A DNA stretch of 64,000 nt. It comes from Lentisphaeria bacterium UBA1791. GTDB taxonomy: Bacteria; Verrucomicrobiota; Lentisphaeria; Victivallales; Victivallaceae. This document shows, in pieces, positions 16,413-25,235 of this stretch (position 1 is the first letter of the stretch; every line of letters starts with the position of its first letter). The stretch covers positions 18,067 through 82,066 of the forward strand of contig DCFZ01000030.1 in the NCBI GenBank assembly GCA_002314455.1, given 5' to 3'. The notes below the pieces were generated by a model. That model was not told where the DNA came from. It ran no database searches and worked only from the letters and a program-made list of their open reading frames with translations. Both the position numbers and the translations under genes were made by a program.

Positions 16413-19127
16413 TTATTGCTTGTCGACCAGGATGATCGAGTCGGCTTTGACGTCGGTGAGGACATTGCCGTTGACGCCGCGGATCTTCCAGTTGGCGGGC
16501 AACTCGACGGTGACCTTTTTCGCCGGATTCCAGAAGAAGAGGGCGCCGCCCTTGTCGCTCATCCAGACGGTGCCGAATTCGGTTTCGCGGATGTAGGGCA
16601 TCCCGACGAGATCGAGGGCTTCGTTGAATTTGGGGACAAAGGAAAAGACGCGACGCCCGCGTTCGACTTCACCGGGGATGCGGTCGAGGCCGAAAGCGGT
16701 GCCCGATACTTCAAAGGCGGGGAAGCACGCGTACATGCCGGTACGGAAAACGTCGAGCGTCAGACCGCCTTTGAGGTCGCAGCCGGGCATCGAGCCGACG
16801 AGGACGAATTCCTTGCCGGCGAAGCTCGTGTACAAGTCGGCGCGGTACCAGTACTCGTCGATCACGAGGGCATTCTGGCCTTCGATGCCGACGCGGCAGT
16901 TGTTGTCGTGGAAGAACTTATAGAATTTGATCTGCGACTTCACGCCGCTGGGGCTTTCGTCGAGCGCGTAGTTGACGACGCCCCCCGCCGCGCCGTCCAT
17001 GTCGCGGTAGACCCAGCCGACGCCGCCGTCGATCGCTTTCTTGAGGACGGTGACGTACCAGTCGTAGAATGCGGGATTGTTGACGTCGATGACCGGGTAT
17101 TTGCTGAAGTACTGGAGGATCTTGCCTTTTTCGTCGCGGACGAACCATTCGGGATGGTTGTTGATGATCCAGCCGCCGTTGCCCTGAACGTAGCTGCCGG
17201 CCGTCCAGATGTGCGACTTGGCGCCGTTTTCGGCGATGGTCTCGTAGACTGCCATATTGTTGTCATCGGCGATTTTGTCGATCGGGCTTTCAGGATTCGG
17301 CGGGTAGATGAAGCGGTAACCCGCTTTCGCCGCGCTCTGGATGACGAATTCCTTTTCCTCCGGCTTGAGCTGATAGCCGTATTCGGCGATCGGGTAGCCG
17401 GGGAGTTCTTTCAAGCCCGCTTCGGTGCGGAGCAGATGGCGCATATATTGATACATCGCCAGATAATCGTTGTGGCTGCGTTCGGCGCCGTCGCCGAGCC
17501 AGTGCCAGTAATAGTGGGTCGCGACGGGGGCTTTCACTCTGCCGAAGCCCACGCCGTGTTTCGTCGTGATGGTCGCCGCGCCCTTGTCGCGGAAAATGTG
17601 CATGCCGGTCGATTCGTAGTGCGAGCGATGGGCGATGTAAAGCGCATCTTTACAGGCGATCATCTCAAAGGGCTGACCGCCGTAGTGGAGGGTGTCGCCC
17701 TTGGTTTTGCCGGTCATATCAAAGGCGGTGTAGCCGCGGGGCGACTGATAGCAGTCGTTGCGGTGAGCGTAAAGGGGATCGTCGAGATCGAGGTCGAGCG
17801 AGAATTGCACGCTGCTGATGAGCAACGGGCACTTTTTGACTTCGACGCGGTTGCCGATACCGGCAAAGGTCCTGCCGTCGAGGTCGAATTTGCCCGCCTT
17901 GAAGAACCATTGCATTTCGCTGTCTTGCGTGGCGTAGGTCAAAACCGCTTCGTTGCCCTTGACCGTGATGCCGTCAAAATGCCACTTGATGTCGGCGGCG
18001 TGGAGGTCTTCCTTGACGTCGACCGCTTCGGCGGTTGCGGAATCGAAAACCTTCTGCTTTTTGGAGTAGCCGATCTTGGGCAATTCGTATTTTTTGATCG
18101 CGGCCTTGTCTTTGCCGGGCCAGGTGACGGAAACGCTGCCGTCGGAAGCGACGTCAAGTTTCATGCCGTTGGCGAAAACGACCTGATTGCCGTTGACTTG
18201 GATCGCGCCGGATTCATCGGTGATGCCGAGTTTGGGGGCGATGAGCGAAGCGGAGGTCTCGCCGATTTCCTGACGCGCGGGGATGGCTTCCAGCTTGGCG
18301 ATGTATTTTTCCGGCTTCACCTTGGTCTGCGCGCTGTCGCCGACGACGGCGATGAAAAAGGCGGTGTGATACGCCCAGTTTTCATAGGCGCGGATCTGAC
18401 GGGGCATCGCCATTTCGACGTTGAAATAAGTGACCGTGCCTTTGCCGATATTGATACGGCTGACGAAAGGCGAGATCGGGTTGCCCTTTTCGTCCTGGAT
18501 CATGCTGAGCACTTCGGCTTCCGGCTTGGCGACGGATTCGCGATAACTGCCGTAGACCGGGAACTTTTCTGGGATGCAGGCGAAAGTTTCGCTTTTCGGA
18601 CGGTTGGCGAAAAATGCTTCGTCGTCGGAAATCGGGGCGATGTCGCCGAGCGCGACGGGGAGCAATTCGTCAATGATGCCCGCCGGGAAAGAGCGCGTGA
18701 CGAGCAAGTTGCCGCCGTTTTCGAGATAGGCTTTCAACTGCGCGATGCGTTCCGGCGTGAAAATCTTTTCGTAATTCTTTTCGGGGATGTAGTGAAAGAC
18801 GAGCAATTTCGGGGGCGCGCTGGCGAGCGTCTTGAACGCGGGGGTGAAACCGTCGAACGCCTGGGGTTCTTTCTTGTCGGTCACGTGCGCTTTGATCGTC
18901 GCGCCGCCGAAGCCGTCCAGATAGACGCTGTTGTAGTTGCGCACGCGGAATCCGGCGCCGCTGATGGTCGAGGAAACGCCGTCGCCCTGCCACGGACGAC
19001 CGCCGTTAAAGAGCAGCACGCGCGGCCCGGATTTGCCTTTCCATTCCGGCTGCTTGGGTTTTCCGCCATCGGCAAAAAGCGCGACGGCAACGGACAATGC
19101 CAGCATCGTCAAAAATTTTTTCTGCAT
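16413..19127 (-). CDS. Large secreted glycosidase-like protein, paralogue 2 of 3
   Basis: 904 aa, the same length as paralogue 1. It has a signal peptide (MQKKFLTMLALSVAVALFA), an amidotransferase/ThuA-like domain (about 35-270), a beta-rich middle and a TIM-barrel-like region with WTAGSYVQG, NHPEWFVRD, YPVIDVNNPAF, YRDMDG (Asp709 and Asp711, same positions as paralogue 1) and GIEGQN. The invariant Asp and Glu are candidates for nucleophile and acid/base. Near the 3' end, 97 nt are identical to paralogue 1. The ATG at 19127 follows AAAAGGAGC; an upstream in-frame start lacks such a site. Its 3' end is capped by repeat copy A. Confidence 0.85.
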   Translation of the reverse strand: MQKKFLTMLALSVAVALFADGGKPKQPEWKGKSGPRVLLFNGGRPWQGDGVSSTISGAGFRVRNYNSVYLDGFGGATIKAHVTDKKEPQAFDGFTPAFKTLASAPPKLLVFHYIPEKNYEKIFTPERIAQLKAYLENGGNLLVTRSFPAGIIDELLPVALGDIAPISDDEAFFANRPKSETFACIPEKFPVYGSYRESVAKPEAEVLSMIQDEKGNPISPFVSRINIGKGTVTYFNVEMAMPRQIRAYENWAYHTAFFIAVVGDSAQTKVKPEKYIAKLEAIPARQEIGETSASLIAPKLGITDESGAIQVNGNQVVFANGMKLDVASDGSVSVTWPGKDKAAIKKYELPKIGYSKKQKVFDSATAEAVDVKEDLHAADIKWHFDGITVKGNEAVLTYATQDSEMQWFFKAGKFDLDGRTFAGIGNRVEVKKCPLLISSVQFSLDLDLDDPLYAHRNDCYQSPRGYTAFDMTGKTKGDTLHYGGQPFEMIACKDALYIAHRSHYESTGMHIFRDKGAATITTKHGVGFGRVKAPVATHYYWHWLGDGAERSHNDYLAMYQYMRHLLRTEAGLKELPGYPIAEYGYQLKPEEKEFVIQSAAKAGYRFIYPPNPESPIDKIADDNNMAVYETIAENGAKSHIWTAGSYVQGNGGWIINNHPEWFVRDEKGKILQYFSKYPVIDVNNPAFYDWYVTVLKKAIDGGVGWVYRDMDGAAGGVVNYALDESPSGVKSQIKFYKFFHDNNCRVGIEGQNALVIDEYWYRADLYTSFAGKEFVLVGSMPGCDLKGGLTLDVFRTGMYACFPAFEVSGTAFGLDRIPGEVERGRRVFSFVPKFNEALDLVGMPYIRETEFGTVWMSDKGGALFFWNPAKKVTVELPANWKIRGVNGNVLTDVKADSIILVDKQ

Positions 19128-19198
19128 AAAAGCTCCTTTTTTTGAGTGGACGCTTGAAATATACCGCCGCGCCGCTCTTTTTGCAAGCAGTGAAAACA

Positions 19199-19228
19199 AA
19201 AAAGGGGGCGTAAACCGCCCCCCCCTTT
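19199..19228 (-). terminator. Terminator after the CBM-like gene
   Basis: Read on the minus strand, a G-rich arm, GGGGGCGG, a short loop and CGCCCCC are followed by seven T residues, directly after the stop at 19237. It separates the GntR-led operon from paralogue 2. Confidence 0.75.
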
Positions 19229-19236
19229 GCCGGAAT

Positions 19237-19743
19237 TTACTCGGCGCTCTCGATTTCCTCGATTTCCTCCAATTCCGCGTTGTCGTTGGAGGGAACGAAA
19301 TTGGGGTTGTCGCTCAACACGAGGCAGTCGATGCGTCCGTATTGCGAGAGGGCGATGATCTCGACTTTGATCGGCTTGCTGGCGTCTTCGACCTTGAGGG
19401 GGAGCAACGCCTTTTTCCAATGCTTTCTCGGCTTGGTGTAATCCTTGACTTTTTCGTCGCCGTACTTGCCGAAGGAAGCGCCGTTGATCTTGAGCTGCAG
19501 TTTTCGCCAGTTTTCATTGTTGGTGTCGGTGCGCACCCAGACGGCATACTGCCCTTGGGGGAGTATGTAAGTGCCGGTGAGTTTGATGTTTTTCGCGTTG
19601 GATTCGCGCATCTTGCCCTGCGTGCCGGAGCAATGGGTGAGCCAGCCTTCGCCGACTTCTTCCATCGCCGTCGCTTCGATGCGGAATTCCGCCGCGCCGC
19701 AGAGCGCCGCGCCCATCGCCAATGCCATCAACATTTTCTTCAT
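19237..19743 (-). CDS. Secreted CBM-like domain protein
   Basis: A 168-aa protein with a signal peptide (about 1-18), a single beta-sandwich-like domain and an acidic tail (EEIEEIESAE). Its core (GQYAVWVRTD, WRKLQLKING, YGRIDCLVL) lines up with residues about 20-150 of paralogue 3 (GDYYVWVRAW, FRKATLSINK, YTRFDALIL), so this is a stand-alone version of that domain. Carbohydrate binding is inferred from the fold pattern and context. It is the last gene of the operon started by the GntR-type regulator. Confidence 0.82.
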   Translation of the reverse strand: MKKMLMALAMGAALCGAAEFRIEATAMEEVGEGWLTHCSGTQGKMRESNAKNIKLTGTYILPQGQYAVWVRTDTNNENWRKLQLKINGASFGKYGDEKVKDYTKPRKHWKKALLPLKVEDASKPIKVEIIALSQYGRIDCLVLSDNPNFVPSNDNAELEEIEEIESAE

Positions 19744-19759
19744 TTTTCAATCCTTTCTG

Positions 19760-22700
19760 TTATTTGCGGAGCGTTGCCGCGAGGCAGTTCAAGATGACCT
19801 CGTTGGCGACGGCCTCCAGTGATAAGGTTTTCAGTTCTTTTTGGGGATCAAGTTCAATCTTTTGGATCATGCCGTGCGTACCCGCGCTGAAATAGAGCGT
19901 TTCATTCTGCGTCTGAAACGCCCCGACGAGGAAGTCGTCGAAATTAAAGGGCGGGCGAAGTTCGACGACGCGGATGCTTTGGTCGGCGTAGACGATTGTG
20001 ATTTTCGCGTTGACGACGCCGCTTTGCATCGCGTGCGTCGTGCCGCAAAGGAGCAAGTCAAGTTCGCGCGCCTTGCCGGTAAGCGGGATCTCGATCTTCG
20101 TCGGGAAGTTTTCCCAGAGCGAGACGGTGACCGCGTTGTTGCCGGTTTCGGGCGTCGCGAAGTCGATGCCGGATGGCGTCGTCAACTTGCCGTGCGCGTT
20201 GCGCAAAAGCGCGTCGTCAACGACTAACGCGTTGTGCCCGAAGTGGTTCCATTCCCACGCGTACCGCCCGTTGAGCCGCATTCCGATCGAATAAGTCTGC
20301 GGCCGCGGCGACGTGAATTTCTGGTCGTGGATCGTCGTGAGCGACGCGTTGAAGTAGGGGGCAAGATCGACCATTTGACTTTCAGTAAACGGCGCAACGA
20401 CTTTTTTCTCAACGATTTGCCTGATGTCAAGCGCAAGCGGCAGAAAACACGCGACGCTGCCGTTTGAAACCTTGACGAGCAAGTCGTTCTGCCCCGTCTT
20501 GTCGGCGACCTTGACGGTGGAATCGCCGATGCGTACAAGGGCGTTGCTCCAGTCGATGATCTCCTCGATCGCGCCGCCCGAAACGGCGATGTCGTGCACA
20601 TTGCCGGCGTAAGTTGTGATTTTGCTTTGCGCCAATTTTGGGTATTCGACGGGGCGGTAGTAGACTTTGACGTCGGCTTTTGCCGCGTCGACCGAAAATT
20701 CCGCGAACGCCTTGCCGATGCCGGGGACGATCGCGTATGGAATTTGCGCGCCGTTGACGAAAATCTGGTCGACTTCGGCATAGCGCAACGGCAGCCGGAT
20801 GCGTTTTTCCGCCCCCGCTTGCGCGGCAAAGACGAAGTTGTCAACCAATTTTTCGCGGTGAAGCGAAACGCTCGCCGAGGGCAGTTCCAGATGCGCATCG
20901 CGCCAATCATCCGGCAGTTGCGGCGTAAAGCGGACTTCCCCCTTGACAAGATCGATGCGCACGCCCCACAACCCCTCGATCAACAGCCGCAAATAGGTGC
21001 TCGAAACGTCGGTGAAGTCGATGTCGCCGTCGTCGGTGCCGCCCTGCGCCGAAAGGACGTGGGTGATCGAGCCGCAGTAAGGCGAAAGATCGAAAGCGTC
21101 CGCGAACGCGCGGAGGATCTCATGCGCTTTTTCCGCTTGCCCGTTTTGGAAATAACAGAGGGCGAGCGCGGCGTTTTCCGCCGGGAAAAGTCCGCAGGTC
21201 GAGTATTTCTTGGGTTGCCAGTTGCTCGAGTAAAAGAGTTTGCCCTTGCGGAGCAACGTCGTTTCCTGCGGGATCGCCGTTTCCGCGTAGCGCAGCTGGC
21301 GGTAGTTCTGGAAAAAGTCGACGTTGCCGCAGTCGCCGGCGAGGTAGATCGTCGAAAGTTCCGGCATCGCGTGGACGAGCTTGTTGCCGAGCGTGTCGAC
21401 CGATTCGGCGACGACGCCGGATTTTTCCTGCCACAACACCTTTTGAAACGCCGCCTGAATTTTATTCGCGCGGGCTTCGAGGCGACTCACGTCCTTGCCG
21501 AGCAGTTTGCCGATGCGCGCCGTGCGCACGTTGGCGCTGTAGTTGTAACTGCTTGCTTGGGCGCACTTTGCCCCATTGTAGCTGTGCCCGTCGCTAATCC
21601 ACGTATTGAGGAAGTTCTGATACAGACCGTTTCCATCGGGAGCGAGAATGCGTTCCTCCCAGTCGAGCACTTCGACGAGGCGGTCGTAGATTTCCGCCGC
21701 CGTTTCGAGATCGCGCGTTGTTTCCAAATAATAGAGCGTCATGTCGACGGCGACTTCCTGCATGTCGTAGATGTCATCGCGATGGAGCAGCGCGGTGAGG
21801 TGACCGCTCGAATTCTGCAGATGACTGTACTGCGTGCCCTCGTGGTCGAGGTCGGGGCGATCGGCGCCGTCCCACCACACCTTTTCCTCGCCCGCGGCGC
21901 GGGTGATCGTGTTGAAGTGGCTTATGATCGCCGACTTGACGCGTTCTTTCCAACCGAGGAGCGCGGGCGCGTACCAGCCGCGCCAGCCGAGGAAAGGCGC
22001 GTGGTAGCCGGTCGCGCCGTGGTAAAAGGTCTTGCCGTGAAACGAGGCGTCGAGCGCGATCGAAACGTCTTTGACGCTGTCGTTGAGCGTTTCATCGGGC
22101 GTCGCAAAGGTGACGGCGGCATACTTTTTCCGGATCTCGCCGCGGATCTTTTGACCGATTTCCTTGTCGTTTAAATACTTGTCGACGGTTTCCTGCGTCG
22201 CGTTGCGGAGGACGACGAGCTTGCCGGTAAAGGTTTGTTGCGGCAGAATTTCGCGGACAATCTTGACGATTTCGGCGTCTTCCTGATGTTTGGTGAGAAA
22301 CATCGACGGATATTTTTCGAGCATGGCGGCGGCGGAGTCGGTCGAAAATTCGGCGTCGAAGTCGCTCGCAATCGTCATTGTCACTTCCTTGGGGCCCGTG
22401 ATCGTCGCGATGTTTTTGCCGACCTTCGCGCAGTTGCCGGCGCAATCGCCGAGACAGAGTTCGCGCCCCGGCGAAACGTGGTACTCAAAGCGGCCGAAAA
22501 AGGGCGTGATGCCGCCGAAGCCGGCGCAAAAGAGCATCCGCTGACCGGTCGTGATCTCGTATGTGACGAGAAAGCCGTCGTCCTGCTGCAGCGGATAGAC
22601 GTCCATTTTGACGCGCAAACTGGAGCACCACGAGGAAAGCTGGGTCAATTCGTAGCTCATATAGCCGTGACGCCACGTCGAAACGACGTCGCAGCTCTCG

Positions 22701-22960
22701 TGGAACCACTGCGAAAAGAGATCGTGCGGCCCCGCTTCGACGTGGCCCGGCGTCAGCGCGATGCCGGACATCAGAATGCCCTGCTTCGCCTGATAGCACC
22801 AGGTGTCCTTGGTGTAGTCGCTCTCAGCGCCCATAAAGAGCGGCGTGTCGCCGGCGAAGGTGAAAAAACGCCCTTCGCTGTCGTCGTGGCTGTGCCCGCC
22901 GTAGAGGACGCGGTTGTAATGCTCGTAAGAGCCGAAACGGCGATGCCGGTCAAGTTGCAT
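19760..22960 (-). CDS. Large (alpha/alpha)6-type glycosidase (DUF4450-like)
   Basis: 1066 aa with no signal peptide. The start (RVLYGGHSHDD, FTFAGDTPLF) resembles DUF4450 proteins, with an N-terminal beta domain (about 1-290), a helical barrel (about 300-720) and C-terminal beta domains. The barrel contains WDGADRPDLDHEGTQYSH, APDGNGLYQNFLNTWISDG and ENAALALCYF, rich in acidic residues, as in inverting (alpha/alpha)6 glycosidases related to rhamnosidases and phosphorylases. The catalytic pair cannot be fixed by eye. It lies 12 nt after the amidohydrolase gene in the same operon. Without an export signal it should act on imported oligosaccharides. Confidence 0.85.
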   Translation of the reverse strand: MQLDRHRRFGSYEHYNRVLYGGHSHDDSEGRFFTFAGDTPLFMGAESDYTKDTWCYQAKQGILMSGIALTPGHVEAGPHDLFSQWFHESCDVVSTWRHGYMSYELTQLSSWCSSLRVKMDVYPLQQDDGFLVTYEITTGQRMLFCAGFGGITPFFGRFEYHVSPGRELCLGDCAGNCAKVGKNIATITGPKEVTMTIASDFDAEFSTDSAAAMLEKYPSMFLTKHQEDAEIVKIVREILPQQTFTGKLVVLRNATQETVDKYLNDKEIGQKIRGEIRKKYAAVTFATPDETLNDSVKDVSIALDASFHGKTFYHGATGYHAPFLGWRGWYAPALLGWKERVKSAIISHFNTITRAAGEEKVWWDGADRPDLDHEGTQYSHLQNSSGHLTALLHRDDIYDMQEVAVDMTLYYLETTRDLETAAEIYDRLVEVLDWEERILAPDGNGLYQNFLNTWISDGHSYNGAKCAQASSYNYSANVRTARIGKLLGKDVSRLEARANKIQAAFQKVLWQEKSGVVAESVDTLGNKLVHAMPELSTIYLAGDCGNVDFFQNYRQLRYAETAIPQETTLLRKGKLFYSSNWQPKKYSTCGLFPAENAALALCYFQNGQAEKAHEILRAFADAFDLSPYCGSITHVLSAQGGTDDGDIDFTDVSSTYLRLLIEGLWGVRIDLVKGEVRFTPQLPDDWRDAHLELPSASVSLHREKLVDNFVFAAQAGAEKRIRLPLRYAEVDQIFVNGAQIPYAIVPGIGKAFAEFSVDAAKADVKVYYRPVEYPKLAQSKITTYAGNVHDIAVSGGAIEEIIDWSNALVRIGDSTVKVADKTGQNDLLVKVSNGSVACFLPLALDIRQIVEKKVVAPFTESQMVDLAPYFNASLTTIHDQKFTSPRPQTYSIGMRLNGRYAWEWNHFGHNALVVDDALLRNAHGKLTTPSGIDFATPETGNNAVTVSLWENFPTKIEIPLTGKARELDLLLCGTTHAMQSGVVNAKITIVYADQSIRVVELRPPFNFDDFLVGAFQTQNETLYFSAGTHGMIQKIELDPQKELKTLSLEAVANEVILNCLAATLRK

Positions 22961-22972
22961 TTTATTGCCCCT

Positions 22973-23866
22973 TTACAGTTGGAAAAATTTGATCGCGTTT
23001 TCGCGGGCGATCTTTTGGAAGACGGTTTCGGAAATGCGTTTTTCCTCGCGCCACTTGAGGAGGATTTCCATCGTGCCGAATTTCTGCCCGATGCCGCAGA
23101 AGTCGGTGCCGAAAAAGAGGCGATCCTGAAATTCGGTAAGGAAGTTCGCGCAGTAATCGGGATCGGCTTCAAAGATCGCCGCCGCGTCGGAAAGTTCGCC
23201 GAGCAAATTGCCGTAGGTGCGGAAAAGTTTCGGCACGACGCCCTCTTCCTGGATCTTGCCGATCGACATCGGCGAAAAGACGTAGTCGGCGTTGTCGTTG
23301 AAAATCGGCTTGCGCTGGGCGGGCGTCGCCAGTTTCGCGAGTTCCGACCAGAAGATCGGGCCGTGGGCGAAAACGGTCAGTTTCGGGAATTTCACCAGCA
23401 CGCGTTCGTACATCGGAATCCCCGGCAGGTCGAAAAGGCCGAAGTCGCCGCCGATGCGGTCGGAACCATCCCACGTGACGGGCAATCCCACCTTTTCGGC
23501 ACAGCGGAAAAGATTTTGCACGCGCTCGTCGTCGGTGCGCAAATTGGGCATGATCTCGCCGACGCCGCGACAGCCTTTGTCTTTGTAATAGGCGAGCACG
23601 CGGTCGAGCGGCGCGTGGCAGGAATCGGAAAGCGCGCGCGGATCGACGTTGCAAAAGGGGATGATGCGGTCGGGGTGTTTTTCCGCCATTTCGAGGATGT
23701 CTTCATTTGCCTGCGGCAGATAGATTTCGCTGTTGACGATGGGGAGCAAACATCCCTTTTCGATGCCGCACTCATCGTAGCGCGCGAGCAATTCGTCGCA
23801 GTTGGGGAAGCGGACGACGAAAGGATTGGGGATCCGGAAGGCGTGGGCGTGGATGTCGATAAACAT
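22973..23866 (-). CDS. Amidohydrolase-2-type metal-dependent hydrolase
   Basis: A 297-aa TIM-barrel hydrolase of the amidohydrolase_2 (PF04909) type. It has the metal-binding HxH near the N-terminus (FIDIHAHAF), a later His on a strand end (VFAHGPIFW) and the conserved Asp in LFFGTDFCG. Members include lactonases and decarboxylases; sugar-lactone hydrolysis would fit here. GAGGAG lies 5 nt before the ATG. It is the second gene of the operon, 10 nt after the regulator. Confidence 0.88.
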   Translation of the reverse strand: MFIDIHAHAFRIPNPFVVRFPNCDELLARYDECGIEKGCLLPIVNSEIYLPQANEDILEMAEKHPDRIIPFCNVDPRALSDSCHAPLDRVLAYYKDKGCRGVGEIMPNLRTDDERVQNLFRCAEKVGLPVTWDGSDRIGGDFGLFDLPGIPMYERVLVKFPKLTVFAHGPIFWSELAKLATPAQRKPIFNDNADYVFSPMSIGKIQEEGVVPKLFRTYGNLLGELSDAAAIFEADPDYCANFLTEFQDRLFFGTDFCGIGQKFGTMEILLKWREEKRISETVFQKIARENAIKFFQL

Positions 23867-23875
23867 TTTTTCTCC

Positions 23876-24931
23876 TCATATTTGGGTTGGTTCTTTGACT
23901 TCAAATGCGTAATCCGCCGTGATGTGCGGCTGACGGTTTTTCCCCTCGATGGCGTCGATGATCGACCGTTTGAGTTTGGAGTAGTCGCGCCGGATCGTTC
24001 TGATGCGGCAATCTCCCTGCGGGATCGTCAGGGTGAGCGCATCGAAATTGCCGGCAAGTTCGCCGCGTTCAAAACTTGCGCAGTGCAAATTGTGCGCGGC
24101 AAGGAGCGTTTTGCCGCTGATCTTTTTGGTGATTCCGGGAAAATCATCGGCAAAATGTTGCGCCGCTTCGGCGATGGAATTGCCGGAAACGGGAAAGAGC
24201 TGGAGTCTGATCTTTTTGGCGTCGAGGTAGGTTTTGATCTCGTCAAACGCCTGTTGGTCGTAGTTGCCGAAAGGCAGTTCCCAATAGGCGAAAGCGAGCG
24301 TGGCATAGTGTTTTTTTGCCGCGTATTTCGCCGCCGTGAGCAGAAGTCCCGCCGAATTGGGGGAAATGAGCTGTGCGTTTGGGGGGAGTTTGCCCGACGT
24401 CGGCATTTCGCCGAGAAAGATGACCTGATAGGGCAACGCCAGACACTTTTTCATCGCCTCTTCGTCGAGCGGCGAATAGATCAGGGCGCAGTCGATGAAA
24501 CCCAGATTGTCGAGCCGGGCGATCTCGCGCTCGAGCCGCGCACGGTCAAAGGCGCTCGCCGACGAGATGATGCGGCTGAAAAAATCGTAGCGGCAGGGCG
24601 CGTCGCCGTGGAGGATCAATTCGTTGACCGCCTGATAGATGCCGTGCGCGCCAAGTTCGTTGCCGTAGGCGAAAAAGAGGATCTCCTTGGCGTTGTCGCG
24701 CGCCGAACGCGCCTTGACGAAAATGCGGCGGCGCTCCTGGCGGACGAGGAGGTTTTTCTTTTCCAGCAGATCAATCGCGGAAAGGATCACCCGCTGGGAG
24801 CAATTGAATTGCGCCGCAAGTTGCCGTGTGCTCGGCAAGGGCAGATTCGGGGGGTATTCCCCCGAAAACACCTTGCGCTCCAACACCTTGGCGACTTGCG
24901 CCGAGCGCGGCAGATTGACGGTCAATGCCAT
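23876..24931 (-). CDS. GntR-type HTH regulator with sugar-binding-like C-domain
   Basis: 351 aa. A GntR winged helix (about 10-75; YPPNLPLPSTRQLAAQFNCS) is fused to a periplasmic-binding-like effector domain (about 85-345), as in AraR-type regulators. The effector is probably a sugar. It heads the operon with the amidohydrolase, glycosidase and CBM-like genes. The ATG at 24931 was chosen (GAGGAA upstream); a TTG eight codons earlier is the alternative. Two direct repeats just in front of the gene may be its operator. Confidence 0.88.
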   Translation of the reverse strand: MALTVNLPRSAQVAKVLERKVFSGEYPPNLPLPSTRQLAAQFNCSQRVILSAIDLLEKKNLLVRQERRRIFVKARSARDNAKEILFFAYGNELGAHGIYQAVNELILHGDAPCRYDFFSRIISSASAFDRARLEREIARLDNLGFIDCALIYSPLDEEAMKKCLALPYQVIFLGEMPTSGKLPPNAQLISPNSAGLLLTAAKYAAKKHYATLAFAYWELPFGNYDQQAFDEIKTYLDAKKIRLQLFPVSGNSIAEAAQHFADDFPGITKKISGKTLLAAHNLHCASFERGELAGNFDALTLTIPQGDCRIRTIRRDYSKLKRSIIDAIEGKNRQPHITADYAFEVKEPTQI

Positions 24932-24943
24932 AGTTTCCTCGAA

Positions 24944-24963
24944 AATCTGATGCAATCTGATGC
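24944..24963. promoter_or_regulatory. Perfect tandem 10-bp repeat in front of the GntR gene
   Basis: AATCTGATGC occurs twice, back to back (24944-24953 and 24954-24963), 12 nt upstream of the GntR start codon. The position suggests an autoregulatory operator. The rest of 24964-25160 holds no gene; a GC-rich hairpin lies near 25075-25100. Confidence 0.5.
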
Positions 24964-25160
24964 AAACAAAACCAAAAAAAGAACGCGCCGGAATCCGGCA
25001 CCGTTTAAATTAGCATCGCTTTTTGCGCTTTACAAGCGTTTTTGTCAAAAAAAGCGATGATTTCCAAGCGAAGCGGGGGATGCCTGTCGGGCCCCCCCCG
25101 AAAAGAAGGGAAGCGGCAAAAATCGCGCGCAAAAATTATATGTTTTTTCCAAAAACGCGA

Positions 25161-25189
25161 TTGTATTTTCTGCGATCACCTCTTATATT
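25161..25189 (+). promoter_or_regulatory. Promoter of the repeat-rich surface protein
   Basis: TTGTAT (25161-25166) and TATATT (25184-25189) with 17 nt between. The predicted transcript starts about 40 nt before the ATG at 25236. Confidence 0.65.
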
Positions 25190-25235
25190 CTGATTGTAGT
25201 TATGTTTTTTGCATACCCTGAACAAAAAGGAAAAA

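Noticed and set aside
22235..25060. A 941-codon plus-strand frame across the GntR/amidohydrolase/glycosidase genes
   Set aside because: It is antisense to three genes with clear family signatures and crosses their boundaries. No motif supports it.
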